Below are positions 41,783-49,054 of a DNA stretch of 49,054 bases, piece by piece. Numbering within the stretch: the first letter of the stretch is position 1; the number at the start of each line of letters is the position of its first letter. Below the pieces are notes generated by a model that was not told the origin of the DNA, made no database searches, and saw nothing but the letters and a program-made list of their open reading frames with translations. The stretch comes from an uncultured Acidobacteriia bacterium. Its GTDB lineage: Bacteria; Acidobacteriota; Terriglobia; Bryobacterales; Bryobacteraceae. The stretch is from contig CAIRSA010000299.1 of NCBI GenBank assembly GCA_903881085.1, positions 1-49,054 of the forward strand, given 5' to 3'. The position numbers were made by a program, and so were the translations under genes.

Positions 41783-42394
41783 TTAGAGCCCAAATATCCG
41801 GCCTATGGTCTTTTGCCATTCGAAGGCGAATATTTTCTTTCCACGGCGCGAAAGCCACCAATGCTCGGGGTCGAAATCCTTGCAGGGCGCGGCCACAACG
41901 TGAATTTCCAGGTCAGGCGCATGCTCGCGCCAGATGGCGCCGGCACGGCGCGTGTGGTAGTTGCTGGTAACCAGATCGATTCGCTTGATGTTACGATCCC
42001 GCAGCCATCTAACCAAAACCGCCGCCTCTTCTGCTGTCGAATCCGCCGTCATGCGGCGCGGCACAAACCATTCCCTAGTTTTGCCTTGGCGCACTGCCCA
42101 TTCAATCGCCAGGTCTGACTCCCAAGTGCCATAGGGACCCGATGGACCGCTGACAAGAACCTGCGGCACCAGGTTCGACTCAACCAGCCTGGCTGCCGTA
42201 GTCATGCGTTCGCCAAGTTCATCGCCTGCCAGCAGCACAGCGATATCCGCGGCAACCGGCGCATCGGCCACCACCAAAAACCGCCCCAGTCCCGCCATCC
42301 AAATCGGCGATGAGGCATAGAGAATCACGCCAACCAGCAAAAGCGGGCACAAATAGACAGCAACTCGCCTAAATTTCGATTGTTTGTTTTTCAT
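41783..42394 (-). CDS. YdcF/SanA-like DUF218 membrane-anchored protein, 203 aa
   Basis: One N-terminal transmembrane helix (about residues 12-32) precedes a DUF218-type domain: DIAVLLAGDELGERM near 50, VPQVLVSGPSG near 76, and DLVTSNYHTRRA near 143, followed by a Trp-rich end. YdcF/ElyC/SanA proteins are implicated in envelope polysaccharide precursor handling; their exact reaction is unsettled. It lies 21 bases after the PH-like gene and one base before the ABC exporter, hinting at an envelope role for the operon. Confidence 0.88.
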   Translation of the reverse strand: MKNKQSKFRRVAVYLCPLLLVGVILYASSPIWMAGLGRFLVVADAPVAADIAVLLAGDELGERMTTAARLVESNLVPQVLVSGPSGPYGTWESDLAIEWAVRQGKTREWFVPRRMTADSTAEEAAVLVRWLRDRNIKRIDLVTSNYHTRRAGAIWREHAPDLEIHVVAAPCKDFDPEHWWLSRRGKKIFAFEWQKTIGRIFGL

Positions 42395-42415
42395 CGAAGC
42401 CGGGTCTTGAGAATT

Positions 42416-42985
42416 TTAGCTCTCATCCGAAGTTGCTTTGGGATCGATGTGCCCAACTGTCTTCAATTGGCGGAACAGGCGTTCCACTTCCTCTTCGTCT
42501 TCTTTGTTCAGCAATTGATATTTGGGCGCGGGCAAGGCCTTGCGCTCCGAAGCCGGAGGCGGAATTGCGGCCTCTCCCCAAAACTGGCGATGAGACATGC
42601 CGTCGATCAGCGATTGGCGCGCCATGCGGCGAATCTGCTGTAGCAGGCGCGTGGCATTGTCCAAATTGCCGGGATAAATGATCAACACGCGCTGATCGTC
42701 GGTCAGCGTCAGATTCAGCGCCAGCGGAGAAACCCAGCCGGTGCGGTCGACACGCAGGATGGAATTCCACGGGATCAGGCGCTTGCCTACTTTCAAATGA
42801 GTATCGGTGATTTCCAGTACAGGACGGAAGGCAAGCCAGAAGACGAATGCGGCACTGAGAAAAAACAGCACCGAGGCGACAGCTACCAATGGCCATTGCA
42901 GCCCCAGGCCGGCGGTGAGCAGCGCCAGCGCCAATGCAAACAACCCGGCCTGCATGTAATGGCGGGATGGTGTGAATTGTCTCAT
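42416..42985 (-). CDS. Two-helix membrane protein with PH-like domain, 189 aa
   Basis: Two transmembrane helices (about residues 12-50) are followed by RPVLEITDTHLKVGKRLIPWNSILRV, the usual join of bacterial membrane proteins with a PH-like beta-domain (about 53-120). The C-terminal 50 residues are polar, ending in an acidic helix (EDEEEVERLFRQL). AGGAG lies six bases before the ATG. The function is unknown. It stands between the GDYXXLXY gene and the YdcF-like gene. Confidence 0.75.
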   Translation of the reverse strand: MRQFTPSRHYMQAGLFALALALLTAGLGLQWPLVAVASVLFFLSAAFVFWLAFRPVLEITDTHLKVGKRLIPWNSILRVDRTGWVSPLALNLTLTDDQRVLIIYPGNLDNATRLLQQIRRMARQSLIDGMSHRQFWGEAAIPPPASERKALPAPKYQLLNKEDEEEVERLFRQLKTVGHIDPKATSDES

Positions 42986-43028
42986 ATGCGCTCCTACATC
43001 TCTAGACTACCCTGACTGGTTCACCACG

Positions 43029-43493
43029 TCAATCCAGGGGTAGCACTTCAAAGGAACTCGCTTTCTTCACCGCCAGGCGGATGGGACGCGGTGGACCCTT
43101 TACTGGAACGCTGACTTCAACCCAAAGTTCTTCGCCGGCAGCACGCCGCGAGGGGTCTCGCACGTGCTCAGGAATGAAGAACGCTACCGGCGCAGCGAGC
43201 CGCGTCGTGTCGCCCTCCGGCCGTCCCCAAACCGAGTTGCCCGTGTTTTCCGAAGTTGGAGCCCCGTGCAACTGCCCGTTTTTTACCGATAAGTTTACAG
43301 AGCCGCCTTGCGGTCCATCCAGCACTATCCCGACGCCCAGACGCACGTACCGTCCCCTGATTGGCAGATTCGGATCGAAAGGTTGAACCGGCGCCCAGGC
43401 TCGCGGCAAGTTGGCCCGGTCCTTTAAATATTTCGCGCCGGTAGTCAGCACAATTCCAGTCTGCAATGCCATCAACAAAAGCCCGCGTTTCAT
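43029..43493 (-). CDS. GDYXXLXY-like protein, 154 aa
   Basis: A signal or anchor helix (MKRGLLLMALQTGIVLTTG) precedes RGRYVRLGV near residue 48, a match to the GDYxxLxY motif family; these proteins occur directly downstream of DUF2157 membrane proteins, as here. The body is beta-rich with a Pro-rich end (VPVKGPPRPIRLAVKK). The ATG at 43493 overlaps the DUF2157 stop by four bases (ATGA). The function of the pair is unknown; a membrane complex is plausible. Confidence 0.8.
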   Translation of the reverse strand: MKRGLLLMALQTGIVLTTGAKYLKDRANLPRAWAPVQPFDPNLPIRGRYVRLGVGIVLDGPQGGSVNLSVKNGQLHGAPTSENTGNSVWGRPEGDTTRLAAPVAFFIPEHVRDPSRRAAGEELWVEVSVPVKGPPRPIRLAVKKASSFEVLPLD

Positions 43494-44590
43494 TTGGCCT
43501 CCTTGGCGATACGCGCGATCAATCCGCGCCGCAAACGTTCCATCGCCCACCCGCCGGCCAGGAACACAATGCCTAACCCGATGAGGCTGAACGACCGACC
43601 CAGTTTGTCAAAGACATTGGAAAAATAATAGGTGATCACCGTCAACAGAAACGCCAGGATGCCCATATTAATGCGCTCGACCCGCGCTTCGAAAACGCCC
43701 CATGCGGTCATCCCCACCGCGCCCAGGGCCCACACCAGGATCGTCCACAAGTTGTCGTAGTGATGCGTGGTGAAGGCGAGCAGCAGCACCCATGCGCCAG
43801 CAGCAACGTTATAGATCGCCGCTTCACGCCGAAGCAGCCAGGCCACCGCCAACGGAACTAGGCTGGCAACCAGCCATGCAGGCACGACCTCGCCATGCTC
43901 ATTCCAACCAATTCTGGGGATGATCCCCGCCAGCGGCAACAGAAACAGTCCGCCAATCCAGCAAAGGGCCACGCGCAAAGGGTCGTCCGATTTCTGGGTC
44001 CGTGCCGAAAAGTAGGTGAGTGCCAATGCCAGGACGCCAGCGGCAGAAACCATTTCACCGGCGTCGCGAAAGTGATTCGACGCAACTTCCCACTCGCCAA
44101 GCACCCAGAACGGCGCAAGCACGGCAAAGATGGCCCCCTGCGTCCAATGCCTCAAGATCGCCCAGCCCACCGCCGCGGCCAGCGCCCACAACATCACGCC
44201 GCTAGGCCAATGCTCGTCAAGATTGAAGATCTGTCCGGACAGCTGAATGCCCGCCCCACAGGCCAAGGTGCCTATCGTATGCAGGGTGAGCGAAAGCCCG
44301 TGAAACTTTTCCGACACCAGCGCGCCACCGAAATGGAAAACCATAACCATCGAAACCACTATGGTGAAGCGGAACGACGGCGAAATATTTTCCCAATGCG
44401 CTGACACGAACAGCAGCACGCCCGCCGCCAACAGAAGCCCGCCAAACGCCAGGGCAACACTCATCGGCCATCGCAATCCGCCCCCCGCGCCGGCCACCTC
44501 TTCGTATGCACGAATGCGCTGCGCGACTTCCGCATCGAGTAAACCGTGGCTCACCCATTCGTCTAATTTAGAATTCCATGCAACCGCCAT
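43490..44590 (-). CDS. DUF2157 membrane protein, 366 aa
   Basis: The N-terminal soluble region (DEWVSHGLLDAEVAQRIRAYEE, residues 8-30) is the conserved DUF2157 head. About ten transmembrane helices follow from residue 43 (VALAFGGLLLAAGVLLFV, then segments to the end). DUF2157 proteins are multi-pass membrane proteins of unknown function paired with a GDYXXLXY partner. It is the first gene of an eight-gene operon, divergent from the glycoside-hydrolase-like gene at 44688. Confidence 0.88.
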   Translation of the reverse strand: MAVAWNSKLDEWVSHGLLDAEVAQRIRAYEEVAGAGGGLRWPMSVALAFGGLLLAAGVLLFVSAHWENISPSFRFTIVVSMVMVFHFGGALVSEKFHGLSLTLHTIGTLACGAGIQLSGQIFNLDEHWPSGVMLWALAAAVGWAILRHWTQGAIFAVLAPFWVLGEWEVASNHFRDAGEMVSAAGVLALALTYFSARTQKSDDPLRVALCWIGGLFLLPLAGIIPRIGWNEHGEVVPAWLVASLVPLAVAWLLRREAAIYNVAAGAWVLLLAFTTHHYDNLWTILVWALGAVGMTAWGVFEARVERINMGILAFLLTVITYYFSNVFDKLGRSFSLIGLGIVFLAGGWAMERLRRGLIARIAKEAK

Positions 44591-44611
44591 CGATGCATCA
44601 CCGTCCTCCTG

Positions 44612-44617
44612 TATAAT
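44612..44617 (+). promoter_or_regulatory. TATAAT in the divergent DUF2157 / glycoside-hydrolase gap
   Basis: A perfect -10 hexamer on the plus strand, 70 bases before the ATG at 44688. The matching -35 is not recognisable. The AT-rich core also reads TATTAT on the other strand, so it could serve either gene. Confidence 0.3.
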
Positions 44618-44687
44618 ATTTCATTCAAGGCGATATCCTTTCAGCCATTCGAAAGTCCCTCTCGGAGGAGATGGAGTCTGACGACTG

Positions 44688-47589
44688 ATGAAGATGATTT
44701 TGGCGCTGGTTCTGGCGCCTATGGCATTTGCCGGAGCGGTTGAGTTTGGCGTGGCCGAACTCGAAAAAGCAGCCGCCGCGCGTGGACTCACGCTGCGTCT
44801 GATTAGAGAGATCACTGACGATCCGCCGGAATCGTTCCGCATAACGCCTTTCCGCGTCACGGGCGGTGACCGCCGTGGCCTGATGTACGGTTTGCTCGAA
44901 GCCGCGGAGCAGATCCGCACTGCAGGCAAACTCACGCCCATGCATGTAATCCCCACCGTACGTATGCGCGGCGTGCGCATCTTTCTGCACAACCAGGCGA
45001 TGGAGGAAGACTGGTATTACTCGCGCGACTACTGGCAGCAATACCTGCAGATGCTTGCCCGCAACCGCTTCAACCGCTTGAATCTGGTGTTCGCGCACCA
45101 GACCGATTATCTTGCCCCGCCTTATCCCTTTCTGATTTCGTTGCCCGAATTTCCGATGATTCGCGCTAAGAACCTCACCGCCGCGCAGCAGGCCCGCAAC
45201 CTGGAAATGCTGCAGTACATCTCGCAGACTGCCGCCGATTACGGCATCGATTTCACTCTCGGCATCTGGGAACACAACATTCAAACCGGCATGAAGCCAT
45301 CGGTGGAAGGCCTGACCGCGCAGAACATCGGCCCGTACAGCAATCAGGCACTGAAAGAGATTTTACGCCGCTGCCCCGCCATCCGCAGTGTGCAGATGCG
45401 CACGAACTCCGAATCGGGAATCCCCAACGCCTCACAGGTTTCGTTTTTATCGCGATTTCATTTATCCCGCATTGAAAGATGTTGGGCGTTTGGTTACGCT
45501 CGATCTGCGCGGCTGGACCATGCGGCCTGAAATGCTGCAGGCCGCAACCGGCTCGGGTGTGCCAGTGCGCCTTTCCACCAAGTATTGGGCCGAAGATCTG
45601 GGCCGCCCCTATCAGCCAGCCGAAACATTTGCGGGTTATAGCTATCACAACTTTTTAGAACGCCCGAAGAGCAGCGAAGCGCCTGCGCCATTGCGCGAAG
45701 AACTCGCTGACTGGACGCGCGTGGGCGAACCTACACATGCAGCAACCCAAACACCTCGACCATATTCTTTTTACTGGGAACTGTGGGGCCTCGGCTCACA
45801 CCGCCTACTGCGCTGGGGCGATCCCGACTATGTCCGGCGCGCCACCGGCACCTTCACGCTTTCCGGCTCCATCGGTTTTGAAATCGATCCGCCGCTGGCG
45901 CAGAAAGGCTTCGGGAACCAGCCCGGCAAGTGGACACTGCCTTCGCCGGGCAAGTACGAATTTGAGCGCTATTGGATGTTCTATACACTATGGGGGCGCC
46001 TTAGCTATGACCCCAAGACGAGCGACCGCATCTGGATGCACGAGCTCGAAACGCGCTTCGGTAAAGCCGCCGCCCCGCATGTGATGGAGGCCTACCGCAA
46101 TGCCAGCGGCGTGCTGAATGAAATCGTCGCCGTGCATTTGGCCGACCCCAACATGTATATCTGGCCTGAGATCAATCCAGGCGGGCTGATCGACTCCTAT
46201 CGCGAAGTGCTGCCCAGCGACCCGCGCTTCATCGCCTCGATTCCTGAGGCCGTCAACAACCGCCTGAACCATATAGCTTCGGCCAAGCAGACCCCAGTGC
46301 AGACTGCTACGGAACTGCACCGAATGTCGCTGCGAACAGAGCAAGAGGTCGAACTCGCGGGGAAGACCATCCCGGCGGAAAATCAGGAGTGGAAATCGAC
46401 CCAAACCGATCTGCGGATTCTTGCGTTGCTGGCGCGCTACCATGGCCGCAAGCAACTGGCTGCAGATCAGTTGGAGGCTTACTATCGCGATCCGCGTGAC
46501 GGGCCACTGTTCACCGCGCAGCGCGAACTGCGCGGCGCAGCAGCTGTGTGGGAACAACTGGGGAAGCTCACGGCGGATGCTTATCCGCCGCACATGGCGG
46601 TCGGCCCGCAGGACACCGGCCACTGGGCGGACAAGCTGGCATGGGTTAAGCACGACCAGAAAACGCTCGATGAGCGCATCGCCATCTTCGAACAATTCGG
46701 CCGCTTTTTGTTTGGTTTCGATTTCGGCCCGCGCATAAACCCCTTCGGCGGCCCCGACTATAAGCGCACACCTTATTTGTGGACGAACCGCGTGGAGCCG
46801 CGATTCACGGCAGTCGACGAAGCATCCCTGTTTGACGAGGCGAAAGGCTTCGGTTGGGCCACCGCCGGAGAACGCACGCCCAATGGTCCGCCGCCGGCCT
46901 CTTACCGCGATATCCGCGCCGCCGAAGAAAAGCCCGAGGCGCTTCCTGAAAATGCCCTCTACAGCGGCAACATCGCAGGACGCGGCGCGCAGACCTTCCG
47001 CGTTCGCACAGGGCCGGGCGAATTTGAAATCAAGCTGATCAAACCCGACCGCACGGTGTTAACTTCGAAGCTCACCGCGAACAACGGCTATGTGGACGTC
47101 GTGTTCCCTGAGGGCGATTGGGCCTTCTCCGGCCTTGTCATCTCCGCACCCTCTACCGAAGAATTGCCTCCTCCGTTCTGGCCGCTAAGTCTTCCCCGCC
47201 CCGTGTTCAAACATGTTCCGGTGAAGACCGCGCCGCCTGACAAGAGCATCTCGCTTACGCTCACCATCCCGCCGCAGAGCGCGGCCACCACGGTTCGTCT
47301 GCACTATCGGGCGGTCAACCAACTGGCCAAATTCAAGACCATGGAAGCCCCCGCCAATAAGGCGGTTTTCACCATCCCTGCCGAGGACGTGAAAGAACAG
47401 TGGGATTTGATGTACTATTTTGAAGTCTTGAATAGCGAACTATCCGGATGGTTTGAGCCCGACCCAAAGACCACCACGCCCTACTATGTGGTCTCGATCG
47501 TCAAGCCGCCGGCCGAAGAAAAGGACCCTGATGATCACACGGCGAAGCCTTCTACAAACAAGCCTGCTGCTCCCGGCAAAGGCCGCTAG
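44688..47589 (+). pseudogene. Secreted glycoside-hydrolase-like protein, frameshifted in a T5 run (about 966 aa if intact)
   Basis: A signal peptide (MKMILALVLAPMAFAGA) leads into an N-terminal domain of GH20/GH67 type (about residues 20-95, VTGGDRRGLMYGLLEAAEQI), then a barrel-type region (MRGVRIFLHNQAM; LARNRFNRLNLVFAHQTDY; IDFTLGIWEHN). The frame then shifts: with four Ts instead of five at 45444-45448 the sequence would read QVSFYRDFIYPALKD and continue to 47589. The second half has further aromatic-rich blocks (YWMFYTLWGRLSYDP; MYIWPEINPGG), then beta-sandwich domains near the C-terminus. As sequenced it is two ORFs, 44688-45530 and a frame reaching 47589. The downstream sulfatase overlaps its end by 59 bases. 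The exact family and substrate are not certain. Confidence 0.75.
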
Positions 47590-49021
47590 CGGCCGCAAAC
47601 CGAATTTCCTGTATCTGATTGCCGATGATCACGCCGGCTACGTGCTTGGCGCGGATGGCAACAAGCGCGCGCAAACGCCGAACCTGGACCGCCTGGCCAG
47701 CCAGGGCATGCGCTTTGCGAAGCATCATTGCAACTCGCCAGTGTGCACGCCCTCGCGCCAGTCGTTCTTCACAGGACAGATGCCGCACATGGCTGGGGTC
47801 ACTGTATTGAAGACCCCGCTCGACGATACGAAGCCCACGCTTGCCAAGCAACTCAAGTCGGCAGGCTACCAGACCGCGGTGTTCGGCAAGATGCACTTCA
47901 ATCGCGCATCAAAGCCGGGGCTTCACGGCTTCGACACGATGATGACAGAGCAGGACATCCAGCGCGCCTGGAACGCCAACCCCAGCCCCAAGCCTCCACC
48001 GCCTGGCATGAAGACCAAGCCCGCCTGGCGGCCGTTCAAAGACCCGGCGCGCATCTGGCTCAATGCGGAAAAGCTTCCCTATCCGCGCTACTACGAGGAG
48101 ATGCGTGGCACCTTCACCGCGCGCCGCGCCATTGATTTCCTGAAGCAGCACAAAGACTCGCAATTCGCGGTGTGGTGCAGTTTCCCTGATCCGCACTCGC
48201 CATACGATTTCGCCATCGATGACGTGAATCGTTTCGATGCCAAGAGCTTCCCGGTGCCGCGTGTGGGCCCGGAGGACAACTGGCAGATCCCCAACATTTT
48301 TCGCGACCTCAGCGATGACGAAAAGCGCGGCATCATCGCGTCCTATTACACGTCCGTCTCACAGGTGGACCGTAACGTAGGCGAAGTGCTCACCGCCCTG
48401 AAGTCACTTGGGCTCGAAGAAGACACCTATGTGGTTTACATGGCCGACCACGGCTACTCGCTTGGCCAGCACGGCCGCTTTGAAAAGCACTGCTGCTATG
48501 ACCCGGCGCTGCGTGTGCCCCTCATTATGCGCCTACCGGGCCGCATCAAGACTGGCGTGGTAAATGACTTCACGGAATCGATCGACGTGTCCGCAACGAT
48601 CCTCGATATGCTCGGCGTCGATGCGTTGCCGGTCACGCACGGCCAGAGCCTCAAGCCATATCTCGAAGGCAAACGCGTAGCGAAACCTCGACAATATATC
48701 TTCAGCGAATATCTGGAAAATGAAGAGGCCTGCGTGCGCACCGAACAATGGAAGTTCATCTTCTGCACGGGCAAGCGCAAGCGCACGGACGGCTACGAAA
48801 TCGACAACCCCACGCCCGGCCGGTACATCCGTCTGTACGATCTAAAGAAAGATCCAGGCGAATTTACTGATGTCGCCAAGGGCAATCCTTCCGTCGTGGC
48901 GAAGCTGCAGGCGACCATGCTGGAACGCTTCCGCACCACGCACCCGGAAGCCGCGCAGGAACCGAAGGGTCTGGCGGCGGAGGACGCCATCGAATTCTAC
49001 CTGCGCCCCCGCGACGCCTAA
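47531..49021 (+). CDS. Exported sulfatase, formylglycine type, 496 aa
   Basis: The start MITRRSLLQTSLLLPAKAA is an export signal with twin Arg. NFLYLIADDHAG supplies the metal-binding Asp pair near residue 28, and CTPSRQSFFTGQ near 74 is the canonical Cys-x-Pro-Ser-Arg motif whose Cys becomes formylglycine. VFGKMHFN (Lys/His) near 118, FPDPHSPYD near 218 and VYMADHGYSLGQHG near 302 are further active-site segments. Type I sulfatases remove sulfate esters from glycans or sterols. AAAAGGA lies seven bases before ATG 47531. It overlaps the glycoside-hydrolase-like gene, suggesting joint action on a sulfated polysaccharide. No maturation enzyme is in the window. Confidence 0.93.
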   Translation: MITRRSLLQTSLLLPAKAASGRKPNFLYLIADDHAGYVLGADGNKRAQTPNLDRLASQGMRFAKHHCNSPVCTPSRQSFFTGQMPHMAGVTVLKTPLDDTKPTLAKQLKSAGYQTAVFGKMHFNRASKPGLHGFDTMMTEQDIQRAWNANPSPKPPPPGMKTKPAWRPFKDPARIWLNAEKLPYPRYYEEMRGTFTARRAIDFLKQHKDSQFAVWCSFPDPHSPYDFAIDDVNRFDAKSFPVPRVGPEDNWQIPNIFRDLSDDEKRGIIASYYTSVSQVDRNVGEVLTALKSLGLEEDTYVVYMADHGYSLGQHGRFEKHCCYDPALRVPLIMRLPGRIKTGVVNDFTESIDVSATILDMLGVDALPVTHGQSLKPYLEGKRVAKPRQYIFSEYLENEEACVRTEQWKFIFCTGKRKRTDGYEIDNPTPGRYIRLYDLKKDPGEFTDVAKGNPSVVAKLQATMLERFRTTHPEAAQEPKGLAAEDAIEFYLRPRDA

Positions 49022-49054
49022 CCGGGGACGGAGGGGACGGACCGCATTGTCCCC
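49022..49054. repeat. GGGGACGGAGGGGACGGACC repeat at the window end
   Basis: GGGGACGGA is repeated twice, and the closing GTCCCC complements its start, so the unit could fold back. It resembles short dispersed elements I remember after genes in other bacteria. It may continue beyond the window. Confidence 0.5.

Noticed and set aside
44671..44688. Five-codon upstream ORF (MESDD) ending in TGATG at the glycoside-hydrolase-like start
   Set aside because: The GGAGGAG is directly against its ATG, too close for efficient initiation; the same ribosome-binding site at 17 bases could serve the main start.

Overview
The window looks like a chromosome segment of an Acidobacteriota member from the Bryobacterales/Solibacter lineage, possibly from a metagenome assembly. 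The clearest sign is three neighbouring proteins (18112-22094) carrying the Solibacter-type C-terminal domain known as TIGR03437. PEP-CTERM proteins, many secreted TPR, PKD and beta-sandwich proteins, a Cys-x-Pro-Ser-Arg sulfatase and moderately GC-rich coding sequence fit the same group. I see no rRNA, tRNA, CRISPR array, phage or transposase gene. This assignment is inference from gene content.

Layout. 1-8900 is surface and envelope biology: a CsbD-like stress protein, a WXXGXW-repeat secreted protein, a 1005-residue OmpA/PKD/Ig surface protein, a DUF3494 ice-binding protein with a PEP-CTERM tail, a three-PAS sigma-54 activator and a second PEP-CTERM protein. Non-coding stretches here hold dispersed repeats, long inverted repeats and a structured, terminator-ended RNA candidate (3940-4144). 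9453-13513 (minus) is a tight operon of a secreted TPR protein, two small secreted or periplasmic unknowns and an S41-type peptidase. A PIN-domain toxin with a small candidate antitoxin follows. uvrA (minus) and mutY (plus) start 10 bases apart.

18112-22899 is a plus-strand group of secreted proteins. Two have haem-type Cys...Cys-His motifs near the N-terminus followed by a beta-sandwich and TIGR03437; one has TIGR03437 alone; one is VirB10/TrbI-like with a glycine zipper. A membrane-anchored protein follows, with a roughly 700-residue Pro/Glu/Ala-rich linker and what I read as a degenerate GGDEF domain. 25960-36196 (minus) is a close run: a Thr-Pro-repeat surface protein, a Tat-exported ceramidase-like enzyme, pyrR-pyrB-pyrC, a UPF0182 membrane protein and a copper P-type ATPase.

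36394-44590 holds a phosphoglycolate-phosphatase-like HAD enzyme facing an eight-gene minus-strand operon: DUF2157, GDYXXLXY, PH-like membrane protein, YdcF-like, ABC exporter, secreted alpha/beta hydrolase, queG and a TPR protein, joined by one- to thirteen-base overlaps or short gaps. 44688-49021 is a glycan-degradation pair: a secreted glycoside-hydrolase-like protein split by a frameshift, overlapped by a formylglycine-type sulfatase.

Two otherwise intact genes (19809-21162 and 44688-47589) are each broken by one extra base in a homopolymer (G7 and T5). Sequencing error, slippage and early decay all fit. The most interesting points are the haem-motif/TIGR03437 cluster, the degenerate GGDEF protein, the structured RNA after the OmpA/PKD gene, the repeat families, and the sigma-54 activator lying between two PEP-CTERM genes.
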